From the NCBI GenBank assembly GCA_964447275.1, contig CAYURI010000016.1, forward strand, positions 1 through 14,395: DNA of 14,395 bases, in the 5' to 3' direction. Positions 6,963 to 14,395 of this stretch are shown one piece after another. The position numbers and the translations under genes are program-made. This stretch comes from DAOSVX01 sp964447275. Lineage in GTDB: Bacteria; Bacillota_I; Bacilli_A; RF39; UBA660. The notes beneath the pieces are model-generated. The model ran no database searches. It was given only the letters and a program-made list of their open reading frames with translations, and was not told the origin of the DNA. Each line of letters begins with the position of its first letter. Positions within the stretch are counted from its first letter, which is position 1.

Positions 6963-9103
6963 TTATTACGCCTACTTACATTCTTAATATATTTTAGCTT
7001 ATTTAATTCAATAATATATATTTCAATATCTTTAGTACATTTTGTTTTAATATTTAAAAGATAATTAATGCCGGTATTAGTTTCTTTTTTATTAATTGAT
7101 TCAATATGGATTTCCTTTTGGCCACTTTTATTTAAAATGTCCATTAAGTTATCATTTAATGAATTAGTTTCAATAATTAAATCAGTATAATAATAAGAGT
7201 CATCTTCATTATTCCAACATACATCAACCGTACGATCTTTAGAATTAATAATATTAGGGCAATCTTTTTGATGAATACTAACACCACGACCTTTAGTAAT
7301 ATAACCAACAATGTCGTCCCCTTTTACGGGTTTACAGCAATTAGCAATGGTAACTTTAATATTACCAATCCCGTTTACAATAACGTTCCCACTATAACTA
7401 TCAGTTTTTATATTTCTACTAGCTTGATTTATTAGTGGGTCTTTAACATTCTTATCATTATTAATATCTAATATAGTGCTAGGAAGAAATTTCAAAGTAC
7501 CTAAACCTAAATATAATTCTTCAATATCTTTAATTTTTAAATATTTAAATATTTTTGTTAAATTTTCTTCATTTAAGACTTCATTAATAGTTAGTTTTCT
7601 TCTTTTAATTTCTTTTTCTAAGTTACTTTTACCGTGTTCAATATATAAATTACGATCTAGTTTACTAAAATAGGCTTTAATACGATTTTTGGCACCACTA
7701 GTTTTAACAATTTTTAACCAGCTTTGACGAGGTTTAGCATCATTAGCAGTTTTAACTTTTATTATATCGCCATCACACAATTCATAATCAAGAGGGACAA
7801 TTATATCATTAACAATCGCTCCGACCATTTTATCACCAACATCAGAGTGGATACGATAAGCAAAGTCAATTGGTGTAGCTCCTTTAGGAAGCTCAACAAC
7901 GTCTCCTTTTGGTGTATATACATAGATTAAATCATTAATAAACTCGTTGGACATATTAAAAGCAAAATTTGGATCATCTAGTGAGTCTTTATTGGCTTCA
8001 ATTAAACTTCTAAATAATTCTAGTTTTTGTTCCATTATAGTTTGAATTTTTTTAGTACCAGATTCTTTATAAGTCCAATGTGAAGCAATTCCTTTTTCAG
8101 CAATTTCATCCATTTCGGCTGTTCTTAATTGAATTTCAAATAAATATCCCTCTACACCAAAAACAGTGGTATGAAGGCTTTGATACATATTTTCTTTTGG
8201 TGAGGCAATATAATCTTTAAATCTTTTGGGCATTGGACGATATTTGGCATGAATAAGACCAACTGCTAAATAACAATCGCTTTCTTTTTCCAAAATAATT
8301 CTTAAAGCTAAAATATCATAAATATCATTAAACTTTTTGCCTTTATTAAGTTTTTCATAAATACTACTAATACTTTTAACGCGACCTTTGATTTCAAATT
8401 TTAAACCATAATCTTTTAATATATTGGCAACATTTTCTTTCATATCATTTAAGATAATACTTAAATCTTCTCTTGAATCATTTAATTTTTCACTAATATC
8501 ATTATAAATATCTGGTTTTAGATATTTTAAACATAAATCTTCTAATTCACTTTTAATTTTATTTATGCCTAAACGATGAGCGATTGGAATAAGAACTTTA
8601 ACTGTTTCATTAGCTTTTTGTTTTTGCTTTTCTGGTGTCAAAGCCCAAATAGTACGCATATTATGAAGACGATCAGCAAGTTTTATAAATAATACTCTAA
8701 CATCTTCCGATAAGCCAACTAATATTTTTCTTAGATAAATACTAGAAGACTCTGAGTCACCATTTAATTCTAATTTATTAATTTTAGAGATTGATTTAAC
8801 AATTTTAGCAATATCTTCACCAAATTTGTCACTTATTTCTTTTAAATCACCAGTACCATGATTAATTGTTTCGTGTAATAAAGCACCAACGATTGTTTTG
8901 GTATCAACATTTAATTCGGTTAAAATTAATGCAACATTTAAAGGATGGTTTATATAAGCTTCGCCACTTTTTCTAATCATTTCTTCATGGCATTTTTGGG
9001 CATACAAATAAGCTTCATTAATAATATTAAGTTCATCCTTGTTTTGAATATAACTTTCGCATCTTTTTAGTAAATCTGCAATTTTTAATTCTTTGTCTTT
9101 CAT
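6959..9103 (-). CDS. rel: RelA/SpoT-family (p)ppGpp synthetase with degenerate hydrolase site
   Basis: This is a long RSH protein (714 aa) controlling the stringent alarmone (p)ppGpp. Domains in order: HD hydrolase (about 25-200), synthetase (about 235-345), TGS (about 390-450), a Cys-containing region (NCCKPVKG, QKDC), and a C-terminal ACT domain. In S. equisimilis Rel numbering, which coincides here, His53, His77 and Asp144 are present. However, the usual HDxxED reads HETINH, so Asp78 is Glu and the Glu81-Asp82 pair is Asn-His. Hydrolysis is therefore probably lost or weak. Synthetase residues are kept (Arg241, Lys243, Asp263, Glu323, and the RFKD loop typical of bifunctional enzymes). AGGTGAT precedes the ATG. 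The gene lies 9 nt after comN, overlaps dtd by 4 nt, and ends in TGA. Confidence 0.95.
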   Translation of the reverse strand: MKDKELKIADLLKRCESYIQNKDELNIINEAYLYAQKCHEEMIRKSGEAYINHPLNVALILTELNVDTKTIVGALLHETINHGTGDLKEISDKFGEDIAKIVKSISKINKLELNGDSESSSIYLRKILVGLSEDVRVLFIKLADRLHNMRTIWALTPEKQKQKANETVKVLIPIAHRLGINKIKSELEDLCLKYLKPDIYNDISEKLNDSREDLSIILNDMKENVANILKDYGLKFEIKGRVKSISSIYEKLNKGKKFNDIYDILALRIILEKESDCYLAVGLIHAKYRPMPKRFKDYIASPKENMYQSLHTTVFGVEGYLFEIQLRTAEMDEIAEKGIASHWTYKESGTKKIQTIMEQKLELFRSLIEANKDSLDDPNFAFNMSNEFINDLIYVYTPKGDVVELPKGATPIDFAYRIHSDVGDKMVGAIVNDIIVPLDYELCDGDIIKVKTANDAKPRQSWLKIVKTSGAKNRIKAYFSKLDRNLYIEHGKSNLEKEIKRRKLTINEVLNEENLTKIFKYLKIKDIEELYLGLGTLKFLPSTILDINNDKNVKDPLINQASRNIKTDSYSGNVIVNGIGNIKVTIANCCKPVKGDDIVGYITKGRGVSIHQKDCPNIINSKDRTVDVCWNNEDDSYYYTDLIIETNSLNDNLMDILNKSGQKEIHIESINKKETNTGINYLLNIKTKCTKDIEIYIIELNKLKYIKNVSRRNN

Positions 9104-9112
9104 TTAAATCAC

Positions 9113-9400
9113 CTATAGTAGATTATCTTCATCAATTATTATTTCTCTTTTTACTTGCCCCATTTTTATTTTTATATATTCATCAATTGTATAAGAACTA
9201 ATATTTAAAATATCATTAACCATATCAATTAATGTTAAATTAGTTTCTCTATTCCATTTATAAGTTTTTAAATAGTTCCAAATGTCTTCTTCTTTAACAT
9301 AAGGAATGTTTTCTCTTTTTATTTCTCTAACTCTAGTTGCCAAAGCTGGTTTAAGGCGATTATAAAGATCTTGTAAAGAAGTAAATTTTATTTCATCCAT
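9113..9400 (-). CDS. ComN-like post-transcriptional regulator family protein
   Basis: This 95-aa soluble protein has the pattern of the ComN/YrzD family: an N-terminal LKPALATRV-like helix, an acidic EEDIWNYLKTYKW segment (about 36-48), then a MVNDILNIS...IDEYI block (about 59-77). In B. subtilis ComN acts post-transcriptionally on the comE mRNA. Its role here is unknown, and a competence role should not be assumed because no com genes are visible. AGGAGG precedes the ATG by 8 nt. It is tightly packed with the upstream membrane-protein gene (12 nt) and with rel (12 nt), so it belongs to the tgt-dtd operon. The family assignment rests on motif resemblance only. Confidence 0.7.
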   Translation of the reverse strand: MDEIKFTSLQDLYNRLKPALATRVREIKRENIPYVKEEDIWNYLKTYKWNRETNLTLIDMVNDILNISSYTIDEYIKIKMGQVKREIIIDEDNLL

Positions 9401-9412
9401 ATAATTTTCCTC

Positions 9413-9721
9413 CTAATTAAAAAGTTTGATTGTTATTTCTTCGCCACTTTTTTTCACATATGAAGCATCATTTACAGCTTTTTTAGTAACTGGGTTTATA
9501 ACTTCTTCTAAATAACCGTTTTCATATAGCTCATTTAAATAAATCGTATCATTTAAACATTTACTTTCATTCCAGCACTGAATAGCCTTAACTTTAATTT
9601 TATTTTTCATTGTTAAGATAACTCTGGTTTCATAATTATTGTTAACTTTAATATAAGTAGGAATCCCAATGATTAGTATTAAAGCAATTAGTGTTACATA
9701 AATAATTAATTTATTAGACAT
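9413..9721 (-). CDS. Small single-pass membrane protein, unknown function
   Basis: This 102-aa protein has an N-terminal transmembrane helix (about residues 5-24, IIYVTLIALILIIGIP), a basic/amphipathic helix, two cysteines five residues apart (CWNESKC, about 49-55), and a small C-terminal region with GYLEEVINPVTKKA. The layout resembles small pilin-like proteins (N-terminal helix, Cys pair, Pro-containing turn), but there is no prepilin peptidase site, so I do not call it a pilin. The two cysteines could form a disulfide outside the membrane. I start at ATG 9721: GGAGAGTGAT precedes it at a suitable distance, whereas the in-frame GTG at 9730 is jammed against that site and overlaps the tgt stop. 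It occupies the slot yajC holds after tgt in Bacillus but lacks YajC motifs. Confidence 0.75.
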   Translation of the reverse strand: MSNKLIIYVTLIALILIIGIPTYIKVNNNYETRVILTMKNKIKVKAIQCWNESKCLNDTIYLNELYENGYLEEVINPVTKKAVNDASYVKKSGEEITIKLFN

Positions 9722-9726
9722 AGTTA

Positions 9727-10842
9727 TCACTCTCCAAAGTAATTTTTAATAAAATCTTTTCTATATGTTAATATCGTATCACTTTTTATTGCTTCTCGCA
9801 ATTCTTCTGTGAGTCTAATTAAATATCTAATATTATGAATTGATAAAAGCCTAGCTCCTAAAGTCTCTTTTTCAGTAATTAGATGTCTTATATAAGCTTT
9901 AGTATAATTTTTACATGTATAACAATCACAATTAGTTTCTAAAGGGCTAAAATCTTCTTTATATTGATTGTTTTTAAGGTTTAATTTACCATATTTAGTA
10001 TAAAAGTGACCGTGTCTAGCAAGTCTAGTTGGTGATACACAATCAAATATATCAACACCTCTTATAACTCCTTCAATGATATCAATAGGATCTCCTACGC
10101 CCATTAAATATCTAATTTTATCCTTTGGCATATATGGTGTTGAATAATCAATCGCTTTATAAATTAAAGATTTATCTTCTCCAGAGTTAGCAATCCCACC
10201 AATCGAATATCCATCAAAACCAATATTAACTGTTTCTAAAGCTGAATATTTACGAAGATCAGGAAATGTTCCGCCTTGAACAATACCAAATAAAGCTTGA
10301 TCTTTATTTTTGTGATTATCTTTACATCTTTGAGCCCACCTTAGGGTTCTTTTAATAGAATTTTCCATATATTCATGAGTTACTGGGTATGGCGGGCATT
10401 CATCAAAACACATCGCAATATCACTATTTAATTTATTTTGAATTTCAATACTAAGTTCAGGAGTAAGAAATAAAGGCCTACCATCAATATGACTTTTTAA
10501 TTTTACCCCTTCTTCAGAAATATCTTTTTGTTTAGCTAAAGAAAATACTTGGTAGCCACCAGAATCAGTAAGCATTGGGCCTTTATAGTTCATAAATTTA
10601 GCTAAGCCCCCAGCTTTTTCAATTATTTCTGGAGTTGGTCTTAACCATAAATGATAAGTATTACCTAGAACTATTCCCGCTTTTACATCATATAATTCTT
10701 CAGGAGATAAAGTTTTAACAGTAGCTTGGGTTCCTACTGGCATAAACATTGGCGTATCATAATCTCCATAATTAGTTTTTATTTTACCAAGTCTAGCTTC
10801 AGTATTAAGTTCCTTTTTTAATAATGTATATTCTATTTTCAT
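9727..10842 (-). CDS. tgt: tRNA-guanine transglycosylase
   Basis: Tgt swaps guanine-34 of GUN-anticodon tRNAs for preQ1, a step of queuosine synthesis before QueA acts. From the ATG at 10842 (371 aa, standard length) it shows FMPVGTQATVK near the start, LTDSGGYQVFSLA with catalytic Asp93, DECPPYP, GIVQGG, and the nucleophile Asp267 in VDIFDCVSPTR. The zinc site is complete: Cys305, Cys307, Cys310 and His336. An in-frame GTG lies four codons upstream (10854), but the GAGG ribosome site overlaps it and is well spaced for the ATG. It ends in TGA. It is separated from queA by two ligase genes, whereas in many Firmicutes queA and tgt are adjacent. Confidence 0.96.
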   Translation of the reverse strand: MKIEYTLLKKELNTEARLGKIKTNYGDYDTPMFMPVGTQATVKTLSPEELYDVKAGIVLGNTYHLWLRPTPEIIEKAGGLAKFMNYKGPMLTDSGGYQVFSLAKQKDISEEGVKLKSHIDGRPLFLTPELSIEIQNKLNSDIAMCFDECPPYPVTHEYMENSIKRTLRWAQRCKDNHKNKDQALFGIVQGGTFPDLRKYSALETVNIGFDGYSIGGIANSGEDKSLIYKAIDYSTPYMPKDKIRYLMGVGDPIDIIEGVIRGVDIFDCVSPTRLARHGHFYTKYGKLNLKNNQYKEDFSPLETNCDCYTCKNYTKAYIRHLITEKETLGARLLSIHNIRYLIRLTEELREAIKSDTILTYRKDFIKNYFGE

Positions 10843-10861
10843 ATTTTGCCTCACTTTCTAT

Positions 10862-10867
10862 ATTATA
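10862..10867 (-). promoter_or_regulatory. Putative -10 element upstream of tgt
   Basis: A perfect TATAAT lies on the minus strand, 19 nt from the tgt ATG, right after the terminator of the preceding operon. No convincing -35 or TGn extension is present. It predicts a short leader, like those of rarA and xerD here. Confidence 0.4.
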
Positions 10868-10878
10868 TATGATTAAAA

Positions 10879-10900
10879 TAAAAAAAGCCATAAAGCTTTT
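10879..10900 (-). terminator. Weak terminator after the ATP-grasp gene
   Basis: On the minus strand, AAAAGC (10900-10895) pairs with GCUUUU (10888-10883) across a 6-nt loop and is followed by a T-run. The 6-bp stem is short, so some read-through into tgt is likely. It overlaps the ATP-grasp stop codon. Confidence 0.55.
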
Positions 10901-11798
10901 AGTTATTTTCGTTTATTTTATCTTTTAAAAGTGTTAAAAAGATGTCTTCTTCATATGTCCCTCTAGTTCTTTTTAAAGATTTAAAACCCGGTACGGAGTT
11001 TACTTCACAAACGAAGTACTCATCATTTTCACCAATTAAAATATCAATTCCGCAGATATCTAGTTTCATGGTTTTTGCAACATTAATAGCAAGAGTTTTT
11101 AGTTCATCAGTGGCTTCATAATATAAAGCTTCACCACCTTGAGCTAAATTACTTCTAAAGTCTTTACCATTACTAGTTCTAATGGCACTACCAATAAACT
11201 TACCACCCACTACATAACATCTAATATCCATGCCATAAGAAGATTTAATAAACTCTTGAAATATTACTTTACCTTTATAACGACTATACTTTAAATCAAA
11301 AGTTTCTTTGTTATCAATTAAGAAAACACTTTTGCCTTCTCTACCTTTAATGTATTTTAAAATGAAAGTATTATTATTAAATATTTTACATATATCTTCA
11401 TATTCTAATAATTGTTTACCAGTTTTTCTTACTGCATACAAAGTTTTAGGACTTTTAATATTATTTTCAGTAAGAATTTGATGAGTTTTAAGTTTGTTTT
11501 TAGCATCAACCATGGCTTGAGCTGAATTAAACACTTTAACTCCCAACATTTCCAATTGTCTGATAAAAAAGATATCTAGTTTACGACTTATGGCATATTT
11601 TGGGAACTCAGTTATTTCTTTACCTTCGTAATAAATGGTATTTTTATCACCAGTTGAAATAACAAATTTAGCTAAATTGAAAACCTCTAAATCAATATCA
11701 TAATTAATTTTGGCTTTAGTTATTAATCTTTCAATAAAACCATTGCTTATTTTTCGATTATAGGTCCAATTAGAATAAAAAAACCATACTTTTTCCAT
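10899..11798 (-). CDS. RimK-like ATP-grasp ligase, substrate unknown
   Basis: This 299-aa enzyme has the ATP-grasp fold of the RimK/glutamate-ligase group, which joins a carboxylate to an amine through an acyl phosphate. Visible elements are the pre-ATP-grasp N-terminal domain (about 1-95), DAKNKLKTHQIL (98-109), the ATP-binding Lys148 and glycine-containing loop KGREGKS (151-157), QEFI (181-184), DIRCYVVGGK (191-200), RTSNGKDFRSNLAQGG (207-222), and the metal ligands Asp252 (GIDIL) and Glu265/Asn267 (CEVNSVPGF). RimK relatives add glutamate to proteins or build coenzyme tails, but the substrate cannot be told from sequence. It starts 1 nt after the amidoligase stop, so the two are surely co-transcribed and may share a substrate. 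No signal peptide is seen, so it is probably cytosolic. Confidence 0.88.
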   Translation of the reverse strand: MEKVWFFYSNWTYNRKISNGFIERLITKAKINYDIDLEVFNLAKFVISTGDKNTIYYEGKEITEFPKYAISRKLDIFFIRQLEMLGVKVFNSAQAMVDAKNKLKTHQILTENNIKSPKTLYAVRKTGKQLLEYEDICKIFNNNTFILKYIKGREGKSVFLIDNKETFDLKYSRYKGKVIFQEFIKSSYGMDIRCYVVGGKFIGSAIRTSNGKDFRSNLAQGGEALYYEATDELKTLAINVAKTMKLDICGIDILIGENDEYFVCEVNSVPGFKSLKRTRGTYEEDIFLTLLKDKINENN

Positions 11799-11799
11799 T

Positions 11800-12660
11800 T
11801 TAATTATTCTCCACTTCTAATATTTTATTTTTTATTTCTTCACTAGGAACAATAATCTTTGGCCCTTTTTTATTAAATATAATTACCATTACTTCTTCAT
11901 CAAGTGCTTTTTCAATCATATCACTATTATTTTTCTGCCATACTTTAGACATTAACTTAGTTAAGTCCTTAGTTACTTTCTTTTCGATTTTAATTTCTCT
12001 TTTATCAAAATAAATCGCATCCAATAAAAGATTCATAATTTTTTCTAATTTACTAGCTGATAAACCGACTTTAATATTCCTAACTTCAATAAGTTTTTTA
12101 TTTAAATAATTAATAGCCGTATATTTAGCACTAACTGTTTTTTGAAACTCTAAATATTCTTCAAAATCAAAATTATATATTACTTGTTTATAAACGTTTT
12201 CTTCAAAATATTCTATTTCTTCTTTCATTAGTAATAATAATCTTTGATGAGAAGCATCATGATTGATTAAATCATATTGGTTAAAATTCATGTGAAGCCC
12301 ACAATTATGTTCTTTATCCATCAAAATACTACCATCAGAAAAGTTTATTATTTTTAATAATGTGCTATATATTTTTTTAATTTTTTTAACTGGTAGAGGG
12401 TCTAAAACAATTTCAAATGAGTAATTACCAATAATAGTACTATCACTAGTAAAGTAACCATCTTCACCTACAGCTTGTTTAATTTTTTTAAGTAAAGTCC
12501 TAATAAATGTATATCTTTCTCTTTCATAGTTAACAGATATTTCAATTTCTAAGCCAATACAGTTAAAATCAACGGGATTTTTAATACGATCTACGCCATA
12601 AATTGGTTGTATATCTAATATTTGATTATATTTTTCTGTATAATTAATTTCTTCCATCAT
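11800..12660 (-). CDS. Putative amidoligase (glutamine synthetase-fold COOH-NH2 ligase family)
   Basis: I place this 286-aa protein in the amidoligase family related to glutamine synthetase and glutamate-cysteine ligase, which form amide bonds using ATP. The motif order fits: GLEIEIS (36-42) with metal-type Glu38 and Glu40; GEDGYFTSDSTI (65-76) followed by SFEIVLDPLP (81-90), matching the family's Asp-Gly...Glu-Leu-x-x-Pro-Leu pattern; CGLHMNF (120-126) with His123; and later KLIEVRN with the Glu-x-Arg pair. Substrates are unknown. I start at ATG 12660 because AGGG precedes it by about 9 nt; an in-frame TTG (12678) is less likely. The gene overlaps the queA-fusion stop by 17 nt and abuts the ATP-grasp gene, which implies translational coupling. 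The family call rests on motifs, not on a search. Confidence 0.75.
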   Translation of the reverse strand: MMEEINYTEKYNQILDIQPIYGVDRIKNPVDFNCIGLEIEISVNYERERYTFIRTLLKKIKQAVGEDGYFTSDSTIIGNYSFEIVLDPLPVKKIKKIYSTLLKIINFSDGSILMDKEHNCGLHMNFNQYDLINHDASHQRLLLLMKEEIEYFEENVYKQVIYNFDFEEYLEFQKTVSAKYTAINYLNKKLIEVRNIKVGLSASKLEKIMNLLLDAIYFDKREIKIEKKVTKDLTKLMSKVWQKNNSDMIEKALDEEVMVIIFNKKGPKIIVPSEEIKNKILEVENN

Positions 12661-14335
12661 TTTTATATTCCCTTTCAATTATTCTAATTACTCTTTTGAT
12701 TTTTTTTACTAATTTTTTAAAACGCCAAGCATTATGACTTAAACGACGATAGTTTTTACCAATTTCTAATTGCATAGTTGGTATATTGGTTTCTTTATTA
12801 ATATAATAACTAATGGTCTTAGTTCTTGCTAAAAATTTAGTATCAATTGTAACTTTCTTTTTAAACTTACTTAAACGTTTATATATTTTATTAATTAAGT
12901 TAATATTACCATTAATATTTTCATATTTGTTAACACCTATTTCAAAATCACGATCATCATCATACTCTAAACCATGAATATCAATTAAGAATTTTATGCC
13001 ATTTTCTTTAATATATTTTTTTAATTCTTCTTTATATATGTTTTCTTTAGTATGATTATAATCTTCACCATCAGAAGTGGTAAAAATAATATGACAATTA
13101 GTTAATAAATGTAATACTTTTACTAAACTATCAGTGTGATATTCTCTTACTTTATGATGATCATTTCTTATGTGATAATGAGCATGAGAGGCCGAAAGCA
13201 TAATTTTACTTGTTCCTTTATATATACTAAAATTATTTATAGTATTAAAAGACTTTAAATATTTAAAATCATTAAGTAATTCTAATACTTTTTTAGGTTT
13301 ATCAATAAACATTGCATCTCCAAAAGAAAAGAAACGATAATCATGTTTTTTAGCTTCTTCGTATGCAGCCATAATATTATCTCTACCAGCCAATGCACTA
13401 ACTAACATCATTAAGGTTGACTTTGGTAAATGAAAATTAGTAATTAAAGAATCAATGGCTTTAAATTCATATCCAGGATAAATAAATATATCAGTATTAC
13501 CTGAACTTTCTTTAAAAGTATTATATTTTGTGTATATAGTCTCTAATACTCTTGTTGAAGTCGTTCCAACTGATATAATCTTACTATTTTTTTTCTTAGC
13601 TTCATTTAATATATTAGCAGTTTCTACGTTCATTTTATAATATTCACTATGCATTTTATGGTTTAAAATATTATCTTCAGAAACGGGTTTAAAAGTACCC
13701 ATACCAACATGTAATGTTACATAAGTAATAATAATTCCTTTATTTTCAATTCTTTTCAATAATTTTTTTGTAAAATGAAGCCCAGCAGTTGGTGCAGCAG
13801 CACTACCAAAATATTTAGCATAAACAGTTTGATAACGATCATTATCTTCTAACTTTTCATGAATATAAGGTGGCGTAGGCATTTCACCTAGAGAATCTAA
13901 TATTTCATATAAAATGCCTTCATAAATAAGTTCCAACTCAATAATGCCATCGTCTTTTTTTCCAAGAACTTTAGCACTTAATATATTGTTTTTAAAAATA
14001 ATGGTATCATTAATATCAAGTCTTCGAGAATTTTTTACTAATGCATCCCACTTATTATTTTTAATATTTTCTAATAATAATACTTCTAGATTGGCACCAG
14101 TTGTTTCTTTTTTACCATAAATCCTAGCAGGAATAACTTTTGTATTATTTAATACTAATACATCACCAGGGTTTAAATAATTAATAATATGATAAAACTT
14201 AGTATGTTTTATTTTACCAGTTTCTTTATTTAATATTAATAATTTAGAATGACTACGCTTTTCAATTGGGGTTTGAGCAATATATTTTTTATCTAATTCA
14301 TAATTATAATAATTAATGTCTAGAGTTTTTTCCAT
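12644..14335 (-). CDS. queA: QueA (tRNA S-adenosylmethionine ribosyltransferase-isomerase) fused to an N-formylglutamate-amidohydrolase-like domain
   Basis: Residues 1-345 are a complete QueA, which moves the ribosyl group of S-adenosylmethionine onto preQ1 in tRNA to form epoxyqueuosine. Landmarks are YIAQTPIEKR (18-27), LNPGDVLVLNNTKVIPAR (54-71), GEMPTPPYI (150-158), AAAPTAGLHFT (179-189), TLHVGMGTFKPV (207-218), VGTTSTR (256-262), LITNFHLPKSTL (297-308), and the normal QueA end FGDAMFI. The frame then continues for about 218 residues. After a linker (346-367) comes a domain resembling FGase/zinc amidohydrolases: SASHAHYHIR (381-390), REYHTD (397-402), IDIHG (451-455) and QLEIGKNYR (522-530), giving candidate ligands His384, Glu398 and His454. 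QueA alone is about 340 aa. AGGGG precedes the ATG. The gene heads the operon with the amidoligase and ATP-grasp ligase. Confidence 0.93.
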   Translation of the reverse strand: MEKTLDINYYNYELDKKYIAQTPIEKRSHSKLLILNKETGKIKHTKFYHIINYLNPGDVLVLNNTKVIPARIYGKKETTGANLEVLLLENIKNNKWDALVKNSRRLDINDTIIFKNNILSAKVLGKKDDGIIELELIYEGILYEILDSLGEMPTPPYIHEKLEDNDRYQTVYAKYFGSAAAPTAGLHFTKKLLKRIENKGIIITYVTLHVGMGTFKPVSEDNILNHKMHSEYYKMNVETANILNEAKKKNSKIISVGTTSTRVLETIYTKYNTFKESSGNTDIFIYPGYEFKAIDSLITNFHLPKSTLMMLVSALAGRDNIMAAYEEAKKHDYRFFSFGDAMFIDKPKKVLELLNDFKYLKSFNTINNFSIYKGTSKIMLSASHAHYHIRNDHHKVREYHTDSLVKVLHLLTNCHIIFTTSDGEDYNHTKENIYKEELKKYIKENGIKFLIDIHGLEYDDDRDFEIGVNKYENINGNINLINKIYKRLSKFKKKVTIDTKFLARTKTISYYINKETNIPTMQLEIGKNYRRLSHNAWRFKKLVKKIKRVIRIIEREYKNDGRN

Positions 14336-14361
14336 ATATACACCCCTTCCCTTGCCCGAAC

Positions 14362-14390
14362 ATTATATGACAAAAAGGGCGGTTTGTCCA
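14362..14390 (-). promoter_or_regulatory. Promoter of the queA-amidoligase-ATP-grasp operon
   Basis: The minus strand shows TGGACA (14390-14385), a 17-nt spacer and TATAAT (14367-14362), the best -35/-10 pair in the window. The predicted start is about 14355, giving a ~20-nt leader that includes the ribosome site. The -35 lies inside the upstream terminator hairpin. Confidence 0.75.
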
Positions 14391-14395
14391 CCCTT
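14372..14395 (-). terminator. Terminator of a gene beyond the right edge
   Basis: The minus-strand stem AAGGGUGG/CCGCCCUU (8 bp, loop ACAAA) is followed by T5. It reaches the last base of the window, so the stem may be longer. It ends an unseen minus-strand gene and separates it from the queA operon. Confidence 0.75.

Noticed and set aside
3493..7930. Plus-strand reading frames of 64-75 codons inside aspS, aspS2 and rel (for example 3493-3702, 6077-6304, 7476-7673, 7724-7930)
   Set aside because: They lie antisense to well-conserved genes, have no ribosome sites, and their hydrophobic composition is the usual mirror of Lys/Glu-rich genes.
9413..9721. YajC (Sec accessory subunit) by synteny with tgt
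   Set aside because: It has one N-terminal membrane helix but none of the YajC basic and Gly-Asp motifs after it, and it has a Cys pair not typical of YajC.
6959..9730. Possible Mycoplasma genetic code (UGA = Trp), suggested by the AT-rich sequence
   Set aside because: rel and tgt end at UGA exactly where the family lengths predict, and tryptophans are encoded by TGG, so UGA is a stop here.

Overview
The window looks like a chromosomal segment of a small-genome, AT-rich member of the Bacilli/Firmicutes, possibly an uncultured RF39-like or Mycoplasmatota-related lineage; that placement is an inference. The evidence is strong A/T codon bias, AGGAGG-type ribosome binding sites, extended -10 promoters, a T-box leader and a conserved Firmicutes gene order. 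UGA is a normal stop (it ends rel and tgt), so the Mycoplasma UGA=Trp code does not apply. There are no transposons, CRISPR arrays or tRNAs in the window.

Layout, left to right. At 1-600 is the 3' part of an unrecognised plus-strand gene, followed by a hairpin terminator shared with the convergent xerD-like recombinase (763-1668, minus). rarA (1773-2969, plus) diverges from xerD. A 6S RNA gene lies between rarA and aspS at about 2995-3178, minus. The rest is on the minus strand and reads right to left. First come queA fused to an N-formylglutamate-amidohydrolase-like domain, a glutamine-synthetase-fold amidoligase and a RimK-like ATP-grasp ligase (one operon, 14335 to 10899). A weak terminator follows, then tgt, a small membrane protein, a ComN-like regulator, rel and dtd (10842 to 6528). 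Last is a T-box-controlled pair, an archaeal-type aspS2 followed by the bacterial-type aspS (6336 to 3220).

The order queA, tgt, comN, rel, dtd, aspS, 6S, rarA matches a condensed version of the Bacillus subtilis neighbourhood. The amidoligase, the ATP-grasp ligase and the FGase-like tail on QueA stand out as additions, sitting exactly between the two queuosine genes queA and tgt. Together they would supply two ATP-dependent amide-forming enzymes and one amide hydrolase, and they are the best candidate here for an undescribed system.

Other points of interest: Rel has lost key residues of its (p)ppGpp hydrolase site but keeps its synthetase residues. The T-box leader is very short. AspS carries the Leu typical of tRNA(Asp)-specific enzymes, which fits AspS2 serving tRNA(Asn).
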